Assembly (NCBI GenBank): GCA_017474515.1
Contig: JAFVHN010000098.1
Location: 35,961 to 99,960, forward strand
Origin: Prevotella sp.
Lineage (GTDB): Bacteria > Bacteroidota > Bacteroidia > Bacteroidales > Bacteroidaceae
Direction of reading: 5' to 3'
DNA: 64,000 nt
Numbering within the stretch: position 1 is the first letter of the stretch; the number at the start of each line of letters is the position of its first letter. The position numbers and the translations under genes are program-made. Shown one piece after another: positions 26,296-34,249 of the stretch. The notes beneath the pieces are model-generated. The model made no database searches. It had not been told where the DNA came from and saw only the letters and a list, made by a program, of their open reading frames with translations.

Positions 26296-26844
26296 TTAGA
26301 AGTTGTAGTACAGTCCGAACATGATGTTGTTGCCATCGAGGTCCACACCGATGTTGGTGCTGTTGTCGATGTTGTCGGGTTTCGGGCTGAATGTGTCGAA
26401 GCCCACGAATCCAAAGTGAGCCACGAAGCTGAGCTTATCGTTGAGGTTGACAGCCACGCCGGGTTTCAGTCCGAGCTGGAACTCTGTGCCCTGGTCCTTG
26501 TAGCTTGCCAGTCCCACGCCGCCGTCAATGAAAACGTTGACGAGCTTCGACTTCACGAAGGTATAGCGGGCGTAGGGAGAAACCTGCAACACCTCAACAT
26601 CAGTGTTCTGTCCGAACGAACCGCTGCGCAGTGAGCAGGCACCTTTCTGGTATCCCACGGCCACACCGATTGCCCAGTCGTCGTTGATCGTATAGCCGAA
26701 GTCGGGCACGAACTTGTAAACAGTTTCAGCGTCGGCATTGCCGTTTTTCACGCTTGCCACTCCCACGCTGCCGCCGAGATACCACTGTGCGTTAGCGGTG
26801 ACGGCAAAGAGGGCAATCACCATCGTCATAAAAATCTTTTTCAT
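26296..26844 (-). CDS. Outer membrane beta-barrel protein
   Basis: The 182-residue protein has a signal peptide (KKIFMTMVIALFAVTANAQ), then alternating strands with aromatic girdles (WYLGGSVGVAS, DFGYTINDDWAIGVAVGYQ, VSPYARYTFVKSKLVNVFIDGG) and ends in YNF, as outer membrane barrels do. It fits the small eight-stranded OmpW/OmpX-like porin group common in Bacteroidales. It is a single-gene unit with its own promoter and a strong terminator. Function beyond outer membrane location is not visible. Confidence 0.88.
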   Translation of the reverse strand: MKKIFMTMVIALFAVTANAQWYLGGSVGVASVKNGNADAETVYKFVPDFGYTINDDWAIGVAVGYQKGACSLRSGSFGQNTDVEVLQVSPYARYTFVKSKLVNVFIDGGVGLASYKDQGTEFQLGLKPGVAVNLNDKLSFVAHFGFVGFDTFSPKPDNIDNSTNIGVDLDGNNIMFGLYYNF

Positions 26845-26926
26845 TTCTTTTTTCCTTTCTTTTATTTAAAGGGTTCTACATCTTGCACCTTGTTGCCAAT
26901 GGCGGGGGTGCTTCTTGAAATCGCGG

Positions 26927-26957
26927 CAAAAGTACGCCATTATTGCTGAATATGCAA
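26927..26957 (-). promoter_or_regulatory. Promoter of the beta-barrel gene
   Basis: Minus-strand TACTTTTG (26934-26927) has a TTG at 26957-26955, 20 nt upstream. The leader would be about 75 nt. Confidence 0.55.
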
Positions 26958-27040
26958 GCAAAAAGCGGGGGAAAGTCGTTTCGCCGCCTTTTTGCTTGAC
27001 AAAGGTCAAAACCGGGGGACGGTTTTAAATCTTCACATTT

Positions 27041-27195
27041 AGGAGTTCAGGAGTTCGGGAGTTCAGGAGTTCAGACGTTACTGGAAGCCCACCCCCTGTC
27101 CCTCCCGTAGGAGGGGAGAGTGAAGCCCGTTGCCTTTGCCCTTCATGGCCCTTCGCCACGTCTTCCCCCCAGGGGGGGATTAGAGGGGGGCCTCA
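27041..27195. repeat. Intergenic mosaic repeat
   Basis: Four decamers of the AGGAGTTCAG/GGAGTTCGGG type run into ACGTTACTGGAAGCC. Then come a CCCTCCCGTAGGAGGGG hairpin and CCCCCCAGGGGGGGATTAG followed by AGGGGGGCC. It sits just beyond the fumarase stop, so the GC-rich hairpins may serve as its terminator. Confidence 0.7.
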
Positions 27196-27209
27196 CTTTT
27201 CATTTTTTT

Positions 27210-28853
27210 TCAGCATGTAGCCGGCCAGGGCTTCAGTTGCTTGAAGAAGTCGTTGCCCTTGTCGTCAACGAGGATGAAGGCGGGGAAGTCTTCAACCTCT
27301 ATCTTCCAGATGGCTTCCATTCCCAGCTCGGGATATTCCACACATTCAATGCTCTTGATGCTGCTTTGCGACAGCACGGCCGCCACGCCGCCGATGCTTC
27401 CCAGGTAGAAGCCGCCGTGTTTGCGGCAGGCCTCGGTCACCACGTCCGAGCGGTTGCCCTTGGCAATCATCACCAGGCTGGCACCGTGGTCCTGGAACTC
27501 GTCAACGTAGGGGTCCATGCGGTTGGCCGTCGTCGGGCCCATGCTTCCGCAGGGGAAGCCCTCGGGCGTCTTGGCCGGACCGGCGTAGAGCACGGGATGG
27601 TCCTTGAAATACTGCGGCATGTCCTCGCCGGCATCCAGCCGTGCCTTCAGCTTGGCGTGGGCAATGTCGCGGGCCACGATGATGGTGCCCTTCAGGTTGA
27701 CGCGCGTGGAGACGGGATATTTGGTCAGCTCGGCCCTCACGGCATCGATGCCCTTGTCCAGGTCAATCACGATGGTGTTCGCTCCCTCGCCGGCTTTCGC
27801 ATATTCGGCGGGAATAAGTTCCGAGGGGTTGTTGTCCATCTTTTCCAGCCATACGCCGTCGCGGTTGATTTTCGCCTTGATGTTGCGGTCGGCCGAACAG
27901 CTCACGCCCATGCCGATGGGGCACGAGGCACCGTGGCGCGGCAGGCGCACCACGCGGATGTCGTGGGCCATGTACTTGCCGCCAAACTGTGCTCCCAGGC
28001 CAATCTTGTGGGCCTCCAGGAGGAGTTTCTTCTCCAGGTCCACGTCTCGGAAGGCGCGGCCCGTCTCGTCGCCCGTGGTGGGCAGGTTGTCGTAGTACTT
28101 GATGCTGGCCAGCTTCACCGTGAGCAGGTTCTTCTCGGCACTGGTGCCGCCGATGACGAATGCGATGTGATAGGGCGGGCAGGCTGCCGTGCCCAGGCTT
28201 TTCATCTTCTCCACCAGGAAGGGAATGAGCGTGCCCTCGTTCTGGATGGTGGCCTTCGTCATGGGGTAGAAATATGTCTTGTTGGCCGAGCCGCCGCCCT
28301 TGGCCACCATCACGAAGCGGTATTCGGCACCCTCGGTGGCCTCGATGTCTATCTGTGCGGGAAGGTTGCAACGCGTGTTCACCTCGTCATACATGGTGAG
28401 CGGCGCATTCTGCGAGTAGCGCAGGTTGTCTTGCGTGAACGTGTTGTAAACGCCCAGGCTCAGTGCCTCCTCGTCCTCGAAGCCCGTCCACACCTGCTGG
28501 CCCTTCTCGCCGTGGATGATGGCGGTGCCGGTGTCCTGGCAGAAGGGGAGGATGCCCTTGCAGGCCACGTCGGCGTTGCGCAGGAACTGAAGGGCCACAT
28601 ACTTGTCGTTCTCAGAAGCCTCGGGGTCGGTGAGCACCTGTGCCACCTGTTCGTTGTGCTCGCGTCGGAGCATGAACTCCACGTCGTGGAATGCCTCCTG
28701 GGCCAGCAGCGTCAGCGCCTCTTTCGACACTTTTACGATTTCCTTGCCCTCAAACTCGCTGAGGGTCACGCCCTCCTTCGTAAGGAGGCGGTACTCCGTC
28801 TTGTCCTCGCCAAGCTGGAACATTGGAGCATACTTGAAAGGTACATTTGCCAT
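27210..28853 (-). CDS. Class I fumarate hydratase (iron-sulfur type)
   Basis: The 547-residue cytoplasmic enzyme interconverts fumarate and malate, a central step in the succinate-producing fermentation of Bacteroidales. The N-terminal domain holds [15 protein letters not shown] with a cluster-binding Cys. Two more Cys in [19 protein letters not shown] and [14 protein letters not shown] fit the 4Fe-4S site. The C-terminal beta domain has [15 protein letters not shown] and [14 protein letters not shown]. Length is normal for the FumA/FumB type. The upstream leader of about 200 nt contains a G-rich repeat tract. It is transcribed alone. Confidence 0.95.
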   Translation of the reverse strand: MANVPFKYAPMFQLGEDKTEYRLLTKEGVTLSEFEGKEIVKVSKEALTLLAQEAFHDVEFMLRREHNEQVAQVLTDPEASENDKYVALQFLRNADVACKGILPFCQDTGTAIIHGEKGQQVWTGFEDEEALSLGVYNTFTQDNLRYSQNAPLTMYDEVNTRCNLPAQIDIEATEGAEYRFVMVAKGGGSANKTYFYPMTKATIQNEGTLIPFLVEKMKSLGTAACPPYHIAFVIGGTSAEKNLLTVKLASIKYYDNLPTTGDETGRAFRDVDLEKKLLLEAHKIGLGAQFGGKYMAHDIRVVRLPRHGASCPIGMGVSCSADRNIKAKINRDGVWLEKMDNNPSELIPAEYAKAGEGANTIVIDLDKGIDAVRAELTKYPVSTRVNLKGTIIVARDIAHAKLKARLDAGEDMPQYFKDHPVLYAGPAKTPEGFPCGSMGPTTANRMDPYVDEFQDHGASLVMIAKGNRSDVVTEACRKHGGFYLGSIGGVAAVLSQSSIKSIECVEYPELGMEAIWKIEVEDFPAFILVDDKGNDFFKQLKPWPATC

Positions 28854-28934
28854 AATGTTTTCGTATGATTGATTTAAAAAAAAGTTTTTTTAATTATGAA
28901 TTCTTAGTTATGAATGATGAGGAGTGGCCCTCGG

Positions 28935-29042
28935 GGAGAGTAAACCGCCGTACGCCCTCCCCCCAAGGGGGATTAGAGGGGGGCCTCGGGGAGGTTGCCG
29001 CCGTACGCCCTCCCCCCTTTGGGGGGATTAGAGGGGGGCTCT
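28935..29042. repeat. Tandem G-rich hairpin repeats in the fumarase leader
   Basis: Two successive units of GCCGTACGCCCTCCCCCC, then AAGGGGG or TTTGGGGGG, then GATTAGAGGGGGGCC. Each can fold as a C6/G6 hairpin. It lies between the fumarase ATG and its likely promoter at 29055, so it would be transcribed as part of the leader. The remaining bases of the 28854-29225 gap hold no gene. Confidence 0.75.
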
Positions 29043-29054
29043 TTTTCTTGGCTA

Positions 29055-29084
29055 CAAATATACACAAAAAGCCTGAATAACAAG
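29055..29084 (-). promoter_or_regulatory. Possible promoter of fumarase
   Basis: Minus-strand TATATTTG (29062-29055) with a TTG at 29083-29081, 18 nt upstream. It would give a leader of about 195 nt that includes the G-rich repeats. Confidence 0.45.
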
Positions 29085-29225
29085 CCTTGCGGCCCAATAA
29101 ATTAAGTTTTCTTATCCTTTCACCCCCATCTTTCTCCTTTCCGGCGGGAAATAGGATGCAAAATGCCCTTCTGCTACTCTCATCACTTTATAAATGGTGG
29201 AATTGTCGGTTTTTTATCAATGTTT

Positions 29226-29256
29226 TTTGTTTTTTTAAATATAATAACTACCTTTG
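29226..29256 (+). promoter_or_regulatory. Promoter of the Bor-like lipoprotein gene
   Basis: TTTG (29226-29229), a 19-nt spacer and TACCTTTG (29249-29256). The leader is about 60 nt. Confidence 0.72.
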
Positions 29257-29322
29257 CACTCTCAAAACGATATTAAATAGAGGCTAAAAGCAATAAACAA
29301 TAATAAACAAACCTTTAGAACG

Positions 29323-29628
29323 ATGAAGAAGACAATTGTTTGCGCATTGAGCATCTGCGCCATGATGATGCTCCAGTCATGCTATGTTCAGAACATTAGC
29401 GTCGGTATCGGTCAGGACGAACCAGTGCAGCAGGTGGCCAAGGTGAAGAACCACTACTTCATAGAAGGATTGGTACAGCCCAGAAAAGACGAGGCCAAGA
29501 ACCATGTGAGCAACGACAAGCGGTTCCGCATGAAGACGTTGACAACTTTCTGGGACGGCTTCCTGGCTGGCATCACCTTCGGAATCTATACGCCCAACAC
29601 GACGTATTACTACGAGCCGGTGAAATAA
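29323..29628 (+). CDS. Bor/Iss-like small lipoprotein
   Basis: The 101-residue protein has a lipoprotein signal with the likely lipidated Cys20 (MMMLQSCYVQN). The mature part resembles the lambda Bor family: SVGIGQ, then VKNHYFIEGLVQ, and the signature FLAGITFGIYTPNTTYYYEP. In lambda and in the related Iss protein this fold is linked to serum resistance of lysogens. Here there are no phage genes around it, so it is probably a resident chromosomal family member. It has its own promoter and a very strong terminator. Confidence 0.82.
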   Translation: MKKTIVCALSICAMMMLQSCYVQNISVGIGQDEPVQQVAKVKNHYFIEGLVQPRKDEAKNHVSNDKRFRMKTLTTFWDGFLAGITFGIYTPNTTYYYEPVK

Positions 29629-29679
29629 GACGTGCCCGCGCTCTCACACCAGTGAGGGACGTTAACCACATTCAACAGT

Positions 29680-29718
29680 AAAGGCTTTGGGGTGACGGCT
29701 ATCCCCAAAGCCTTTTTT
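29680..29718 (+). terminator. Rho-independent terminator after the Bor-like gene
   Basis: A perfect 13-bp stem AAAGGCTTTGGGG (29680-29692) with CCCCAAAGCCTTT (29703-29715), then TTTTTTG. The reverse strand also ends in a T run after its stem, but no minus-strand gene needs it here. Confidence 0.93.
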
Positions 29719-29799
29719 GTGTCGCTAAGTTTCCTCCGACAAAAGGGCCATACTTCACCCTTCTTTTTTTGCTTCGCCCAACACCTTGTCTGCTCACAA

Positions 29800-30010
29800 T
29801 TTTGTCAAGATTTTTCAACGATTTTTTGTTTTCCCAAGAGGCTTGACCGCAAATTTCGGGGAGAGATTTTGCAGTTTGAGAGGAGAGATCTTGCAAATCT
29901 CTCCCCGAAATTTGCGGTCAAACTTCAGCCGATTTTAAACCCTTTGATTATCAATGTGTTACAAAACGGTCGAAAATCATGCGATTTTGTCAAATATTTT
30001 TACCAATTTA
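29800..30010 (+). repeat. Dispersed hairpin element, copy C
   Basis: Order: TTTTGTCAAGATTTTTCA (29800), GCTTGACCGCAAATTTCG (29841), internal GAGAGATTTTGCAG and GAGAGATCTTGCAAATCTCTC, CGAAATTTGCGGTCAAAC (to 29923), GATTATCAATGTGTTACAAA and TTTTGTCAAATATTTTTACC. It lies between the convergent Bor-like and SNF2 genes. Confidence 0.9.
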
Positions 30011-30072
30011 TATCTATGTCCTTACCCATGCTTGTTTTCATGATTGAGTTTTTCTCGAATGTCGGGACATAA

Positions 30073-33000
30073 TTATTCTCCAATCATTTCGAGCAGCTCG
30101 CGGCTGGTGAGCTTGTGGCTGGAGTTGGTGCCCTGCAACATGGCATCGGCGAGGTTGCGCTTGGTGCGGTGGAGGCGGAGGATTTTCTCCTCGATGGTGT
30201 GTTGCGAGATGAGGTGATACACAGTGACGTTCTGTTGCTGGCCTATGCGGTAGGTGCGGTCGGTGGCCTGCTGCTCTACGGCGGGATTCCACCAGGGGTC
30301 GAGGTGAATGACGTAATTGGCCTCGGTGAGGTTGAGGCCCAGCCCTCCGGCTTTCAGGCTGATGGTAAACACGGGATGCAACCCGCGCTGGAAATCGCGC
30401 ACCAGCTGCTCGCGCTTCTTCATGGGCGTGGTGCCGTCGAGGTAGATGAAGTCGATGCCATTGTCCTTCAGTGACTTGCAGACCATCGCGAGGAAGGAGG
30501 TGAACTGGCTGAACACGAGCACGCTATTGCCTCCCTCCACGATGTCGTGGACCATGTCGCAAAGGATGTTGACCTTGGTGCTTTCGCCTTTCCAAGCCTT
30601 TTGCACGAGAGCTGCCGAGCAGGCCGCCTGACGCAGGCGTGTTATCTCGGCCAGCGTGTTGATGCTGGGCGCGTTTCCCGACTCCTCTTCCAGCATTTTC
30701 TTGGCTTTTCGGCGTATGGACTCATAGATGGCCAGCTCGTCTTCCGAGAGTTCCACGGGCATGTTGATTTCCGTCTTGTCGGGCAGTTCCTCCACCACCT
30801 CCTGCTTGGTGCGCCGAAGCATGAAGGGAGAGATGATGCGTTTCAATTGTCGCGACCGCTCTTTGTCGTCGAGCTGCTCGATGGGGGTGATGAATTTGTT
30901 GGCGAACTGGTCGTAGCTGCCCAGCAATCCGGGGTTGATGAACTGGAAGAGGTTCCACAGTTCGCCCAGGTGGTTTTGCACGGGCGTTCCCGTAAGTATG
31001 ATGCGGTGTTCGGCCTGCAGCTTCATGACGAGTGCCGACGTTTTGGTGCCGCGGTTCTTGATGACGTGCGCCTCGTCGAGGCATACGGTGTTCCATTTCT
31101 TTTCCTGCAGGTCCTCGCTATTGGTGACAAAGAGCCCGTAGGTGGTGAGCACGACGTCGCCCTTTGCGGCCTTCTCGATGGTTTCCTTGCGGTCGGCGGC
31201 GACGTTGAGCACGGTGACGTTGAGCGACGGAGCAAAGCGCTTGAGCTCGCTCCGCCAGTTGGGCACCACGGAGGCCGGCGCGGCGATGAGTGCCGGTCCC
31301 TTCTTAGCCGTGTGGAGCATGAAGGCAATGGCCTGCACGGTTTTTCCCAGTCCCATGTCGTCGGCCAGGCATACGCCGGCTCCCCATCCCGTCATGCGCA
31401 CCATCCACTGGTAGCCGTCGGCCTGATAGGGCCTCAGCTCGGCCTTGAGTAGCGATGGCACGCGGGGCCGCTGGTCCATGCTCTTCTTGATTTTCTTCTG
31501 CATGTCGTCGATGTCGCGGTCGTGGGCAATGGTGAGCTCACCGTTGAGGGTGCTGCCCAGGAGTGAGGCGTGGAAAGGCGATATCTGCAGGTGCCCGCGG
31601 TTGTTGACGGCCAGGCTCTCTATGCGCGACAATTGTTTACGTAGTTGCCCGGTGATGGCAAGGAAGGTGCTGTCGTTCAGGCGAATGAAGTCGGCCATGG
31701 TGCTTTCCGACACGAGTTGCAGTAGTTGCGAGGCGCTGATGACGGTGTCGTCGTCGATGGGGATTTCGCCTTCCAGCTCGAACCATCCGCTATTTGACCG
31801 CAGGCTGATGTTCCAGTTGGCTGGATTGCTGATTTTGAGGTTGATGTTTCCGCCCTTTGGCCACTCCACGAAGAGGGCGTCGTCGTGCTCGTGGGCAAAC
31901 TCCAGTAGCTTGAGCAGGCCTTCGGGGTTGAGGTCGATGGCCTGTTGCTTGGAGAAGATGGCCTTGCCGTTTTCGGCAATGTCGTAGTCCTCAAGGAAGC
32001 TGGCCAGCATTTCCAGGTTGGTTCTTTCGCCCTTGATGTCGCGTTTCACCTGGTAGCGCCTGCCGTCTTGCTCGGCCACGCAGGGGTTGAGGCCGGCGGC
32101 GGGCGGCATCAGCGTGTTGCCGTCGGTGAGCGGCTTGGCGTGGCAGTAGGCAGAGAACATATTCCGATAGCCCGACTTAGGCATGATTTGCAGGCATAGT
32201 TTTGGCGAACCGTCGCGGCTATCGAGGGTAGAACCGCCCTCCACCAGGTCGCTGTGCACCTCAATGATGTCGCTCACCTTGGGCAGGAACTCCCGGAGCA
32301 TGGGCTCTGCACTCAGCGGGAACACCCCGAAGTTGAGCAGCTTGGAGTAATAGAAGTACTGCCGGTCGCTCATGTTGATGACCGTGTAGTGGGTGTCGCT
32401 GTCTTTGCGGTAGGTCACCCTGTTGTTGAGCGTGGCATTGGCCAGGTTCGACTTCACTTGGAAGCCGTTGGGGCCTTTTTGAATGATGAGATAGGGCTTT
32501 TCCTCGGCAATGGTTACCGGCACCAGTGGGGCGTAATAGCCCGTGTACACCTTGTCGGAGCCGATGAGACGGGGTAGCACGACTTTCAGGTCGATGTCGT
32601 ATGAGTAGTAGCCTGTCAGGTTTTGGGCAATGGTCCTGTCGGTTTCGTCCATGAATGGCGTGCCCCTTCTGAAGGTGTCGAGGGTCATTCGTTTTCCGGC
32701 ACCCCATTCTCCCGACTTGAGGCGCTTTTGCTCGCGCAGGTCCACATAGCCGTTGTTGATGATGTAGGCCACGCGGGTTTCTTTTTCAGCCTCTTGCTTC
32801 TTTTCTTCCTCGCTCTTGGGTGTCAGCTCTTCAAGCAGCAGTTCCCATTCGGCTTTGAATCTGAAACGTGTGGAGATGGGTGTTCCTCCGAAAGCTTCCT
32901 CCAGCCGCGATTTTTCTTCCTTGTCCAACTGAAGCCAGGGCGACAATTCGTGGCGGAGGATGGCAAATTGGGGGAGTGGTGGCAATTGGGGTGGCCGATT

Positions 33001-34074
33001 GTGCCCGATGCCAAAGAAACAGGCCGGTAGCAGGGCCATGTACTGGTAGAGGGGCTTGTCGTTGTTTGATGTATCGGTGATGTTGTATTTAATATCATTG
33101 TCCGACGGTATCCTGTTGGACAAGAAATAAGAAAGAAAGAGCCTTGCCGACTGCTGGCTTCCCCTGTAGGCGAAGGCGTCTTTCTTGCTCAGTGCGCGGA
33201 GTTTCTTGCCGTCGTCGTTCTTGAAGTGGTAGGCCACGACCAGCATGAAGTTGTGTAGCACATTGTTGAAATAGCCCCGTTTTGTCTGAAAGGTGATGCC
33301 CTTGTTGGTGTCGCGCAGCACGCTGATGAATCCCGATGCCGCTTTCTCGTAATCGCCGGCGTAGAGTGTTCTTACGGCCGACAGCATTTTGGCATATATG
33401 TTGTCGTGGATGGCGGCTTCGGCATCGAAGTTGCCATGGGCGTAGAAGTCGTGAAGGGCGATGGCGGAGCGGATGGTTTCTTTCGACTTCCTTGGAAGGT
33501 CTTTCAGGTTCTCGTTGAACAGTTCGGTCATGAGATGTTGGTCGTCGGGGATGTCGCGATCTATTTGCCAGAGGATGGCCTTGGTAATGAAAGACTGGAG
33601 GATGCTGCTGTCAACGGTTTTGACGATGGGTGCGAATTGCGGCAGGCAGGTCAGGGGGATGAAAGATTCGGCCACTGAAGCGTCGTGGCATTTGGCGGTG
33701 TCGGGAGTATCTCCGTGGAGGCATGCCTGTAGCTGATCAATGAGTGTACCGATGCGCCGGTCTTGCAGGCCTCGGTAGTTGTCGTTGAAATGTTCGAGCA
33801 GTGTTTTGTTTTCAACAAGCAGGTAGATGAGAAGCGGCGCGCGGTGAATGGGCTTGATGTTCACTTCTTTGCCATAGAAATTGTATTCAAGAAAGAAGTT
33901 ACGCATGTTCAACAATGTCTGCCGGATGCCAAATTCCGCAACTTTTTCCTTGCTACTGTAGAGTTTTGTGTTGTGGCCAAAAGAGTCTTTCCCTGTGTAA
34001 GCGAAAAAGCAGAGCAGCTGAAGCTGCCCTGCCGTAAAGGATGTGTAGGGTTTGAAAATGTCTTTGATGTCCAT
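30073..34074 (-). CDS. Large SNF2-family DEAD/DEAH ATPase
   Basis: The 1,333-residue protein ends in a complete SNF2 motor (residues about 870-1330). Walker A is in ADDMGLGKTVQAIAFML near 905 and the Walker B box is DEAH near 1000. Later motifs are ILTGTPVQNHLGELWNLFQF, DGTTPMKKRE, SLKAGGLGLNLTEANYVIHL and DRTYRIGQQQNVTVYHL. The N-terminal 860 residues match nothing I recognise and show no SWIM zinc motif. Bacterial SNF2 ATPases of the HepA/RapA type remodel RNA polymerase or DNA complexes, and some belong to defence systems; no partner nuclease or methylase is nearby. It is a single gene preceded by tandem 64-bp repeats. Confidence 0.88.
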   Translation of the reverse strand: MDIKDIFKPYTSFTAGQLQLLCFFAYTGKDSFGHNTKLYSSKEKVAEFGIRQTLLNMRNFFLEYNFYGKEVNIKPIHRAPLLIYLLVENKTLLEHFNDNYRGLQDRRIGTLIDQLQACLHGDTPDTAKCHDASVAESFIPLTCLPQFAPIVKTVDSSILQSFITKAILWQIDRDIPDDQHLMTELFNENLKDLPRKSKETIRSAIALHDFYAHGNFDAEAAIHDNIYAKMLSAVRTLYAGDYEKAASGFISVLRDTNKGITFQTKRGYFNNVLHNFMLVVAYHFKNDDGKKLRALSKKDAFAYRGSQQSARLFLSYFLSNRIPSDNDIKYNITDTSNNDKPLYQYMALLPACFFGIGHNRPPQLPPLPQFAILRHELSPWLQLDKEEKSRLEEAFGGTPISTRFRFKAEWELLLEELTPKSEEEKKQEAEKETRVAYIINNGYVDLREQKRLKSGEWGAGKRMTLDTFRRGTPFMDETDRTIAQNLTGYYSYDIDLKVVLPRLIGSDKVYTGYYAPLVPVTIAEEKPYLIIQKGPNGFQVKSNLANATLNNRVTYRKDSDTHYTVINMSDRQYFYYSKLLNFGVFPLSAEPMLREFLPKVSDIIEVHSDLVEGGSTLDSRDGSPKLCLQIMPKSGYRNMFSAYCHAKPLTDGNTLMPPAAGLNPCVAEQDGRRYQVKRDIKGERTNLEMLASFLEDYDIAENGKAIFSKQQAIDLNPEGLLKLLEFAHEHDDALFVEWPKGGNINLKISNPANWNISLRSNSGWFELEGEIPIDDDTVISASQLLQLVSESTMADFIRLNDSTFLAITGQLRKQLSRIESLAVNNRGHLQISPFHASLLGSTLNGELTIAHDRDIDDMQKKIKKSMDQRPRVPSLLKAELRPYQADGYQWMVRMTGWGAGVCLADDMGLGKTVQAIAFMLHTAKKGPALIAAPASVVPNWRSELKRFAPSLNVTVLNVAADRKETIEKAAKGDVVLTTYGLFVTNSEDLQEKKWNTVCLDEAHVIKNRGTKTSALVMKLQAEHRIILTGTPVQNHLGELWNLFQFINPGLLGSYDQFANKFITPIEQLDDKERSRQLKRIISPFMLRRTKQEVVEELPDKTEINMPVELSEDELAIYESIRRKAKKMLEEESGNAPSINTLAEITRLRQAACSAALVQKAWKGESTKVNILCDMVHDIVEGGNSVLVFSQFTSFLAMVCKSLKDNGIDFIYLDGTTPMKKREQLVRDFQRGLHPVFTISLKAGGLGLNLTEANYVIHLDPWWNPAVEQQATDRTYRIGQQQNVTVYHLISQHTIEEKILRLHRTKRNLADAMLQGTNSSHKLTSRELLEMIGE

Positions 34075-34093
34075 TTCTTTGTTTTAATTTGCT

Positions 34094-34222
34094 AAAAGAG
34101 TGTACTCTTTTTAACGTTGAGTGATGAGTTATGAATTGTGCTCGTCAGCAAACTCATAAAAGAGTGGACTCTTTTTAACGTTGAGTGATGAATTATGAAT
34201 TATGCGCGTCTGCATAAGTCAT
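34094..34222. repeat. Two 64-bp tandem repeats upstream of the SNF2 gene
   Basis: Units start at 34094 and 34158 with AAAAGAGTG(T/G)ACTCTTTTTAA, itself an inverted repeat, followed by CGTTGAGTGATGA and TTATGAATT(G/A)TG. A partly inverted ATAATTCATCACTCAT closes the block. The same GAGTGATGAGTTATGAATTATG text recurs at 59144 and near 57030. The gap up to 34249 holds no gene and no clear promoter. Confidence 0.8.
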
Positions 34223-34249
34223 AATTCATCACTCATATTTAAAAGAATT

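Noticed and set aside
30073-34074. SNF2 gene as the core of an anti-phage defence island
   Set aside because: No nuclease, methylase, phospholipase-D or other defence partner lies next to it; neighbours are housekeeping or unrelated genes.
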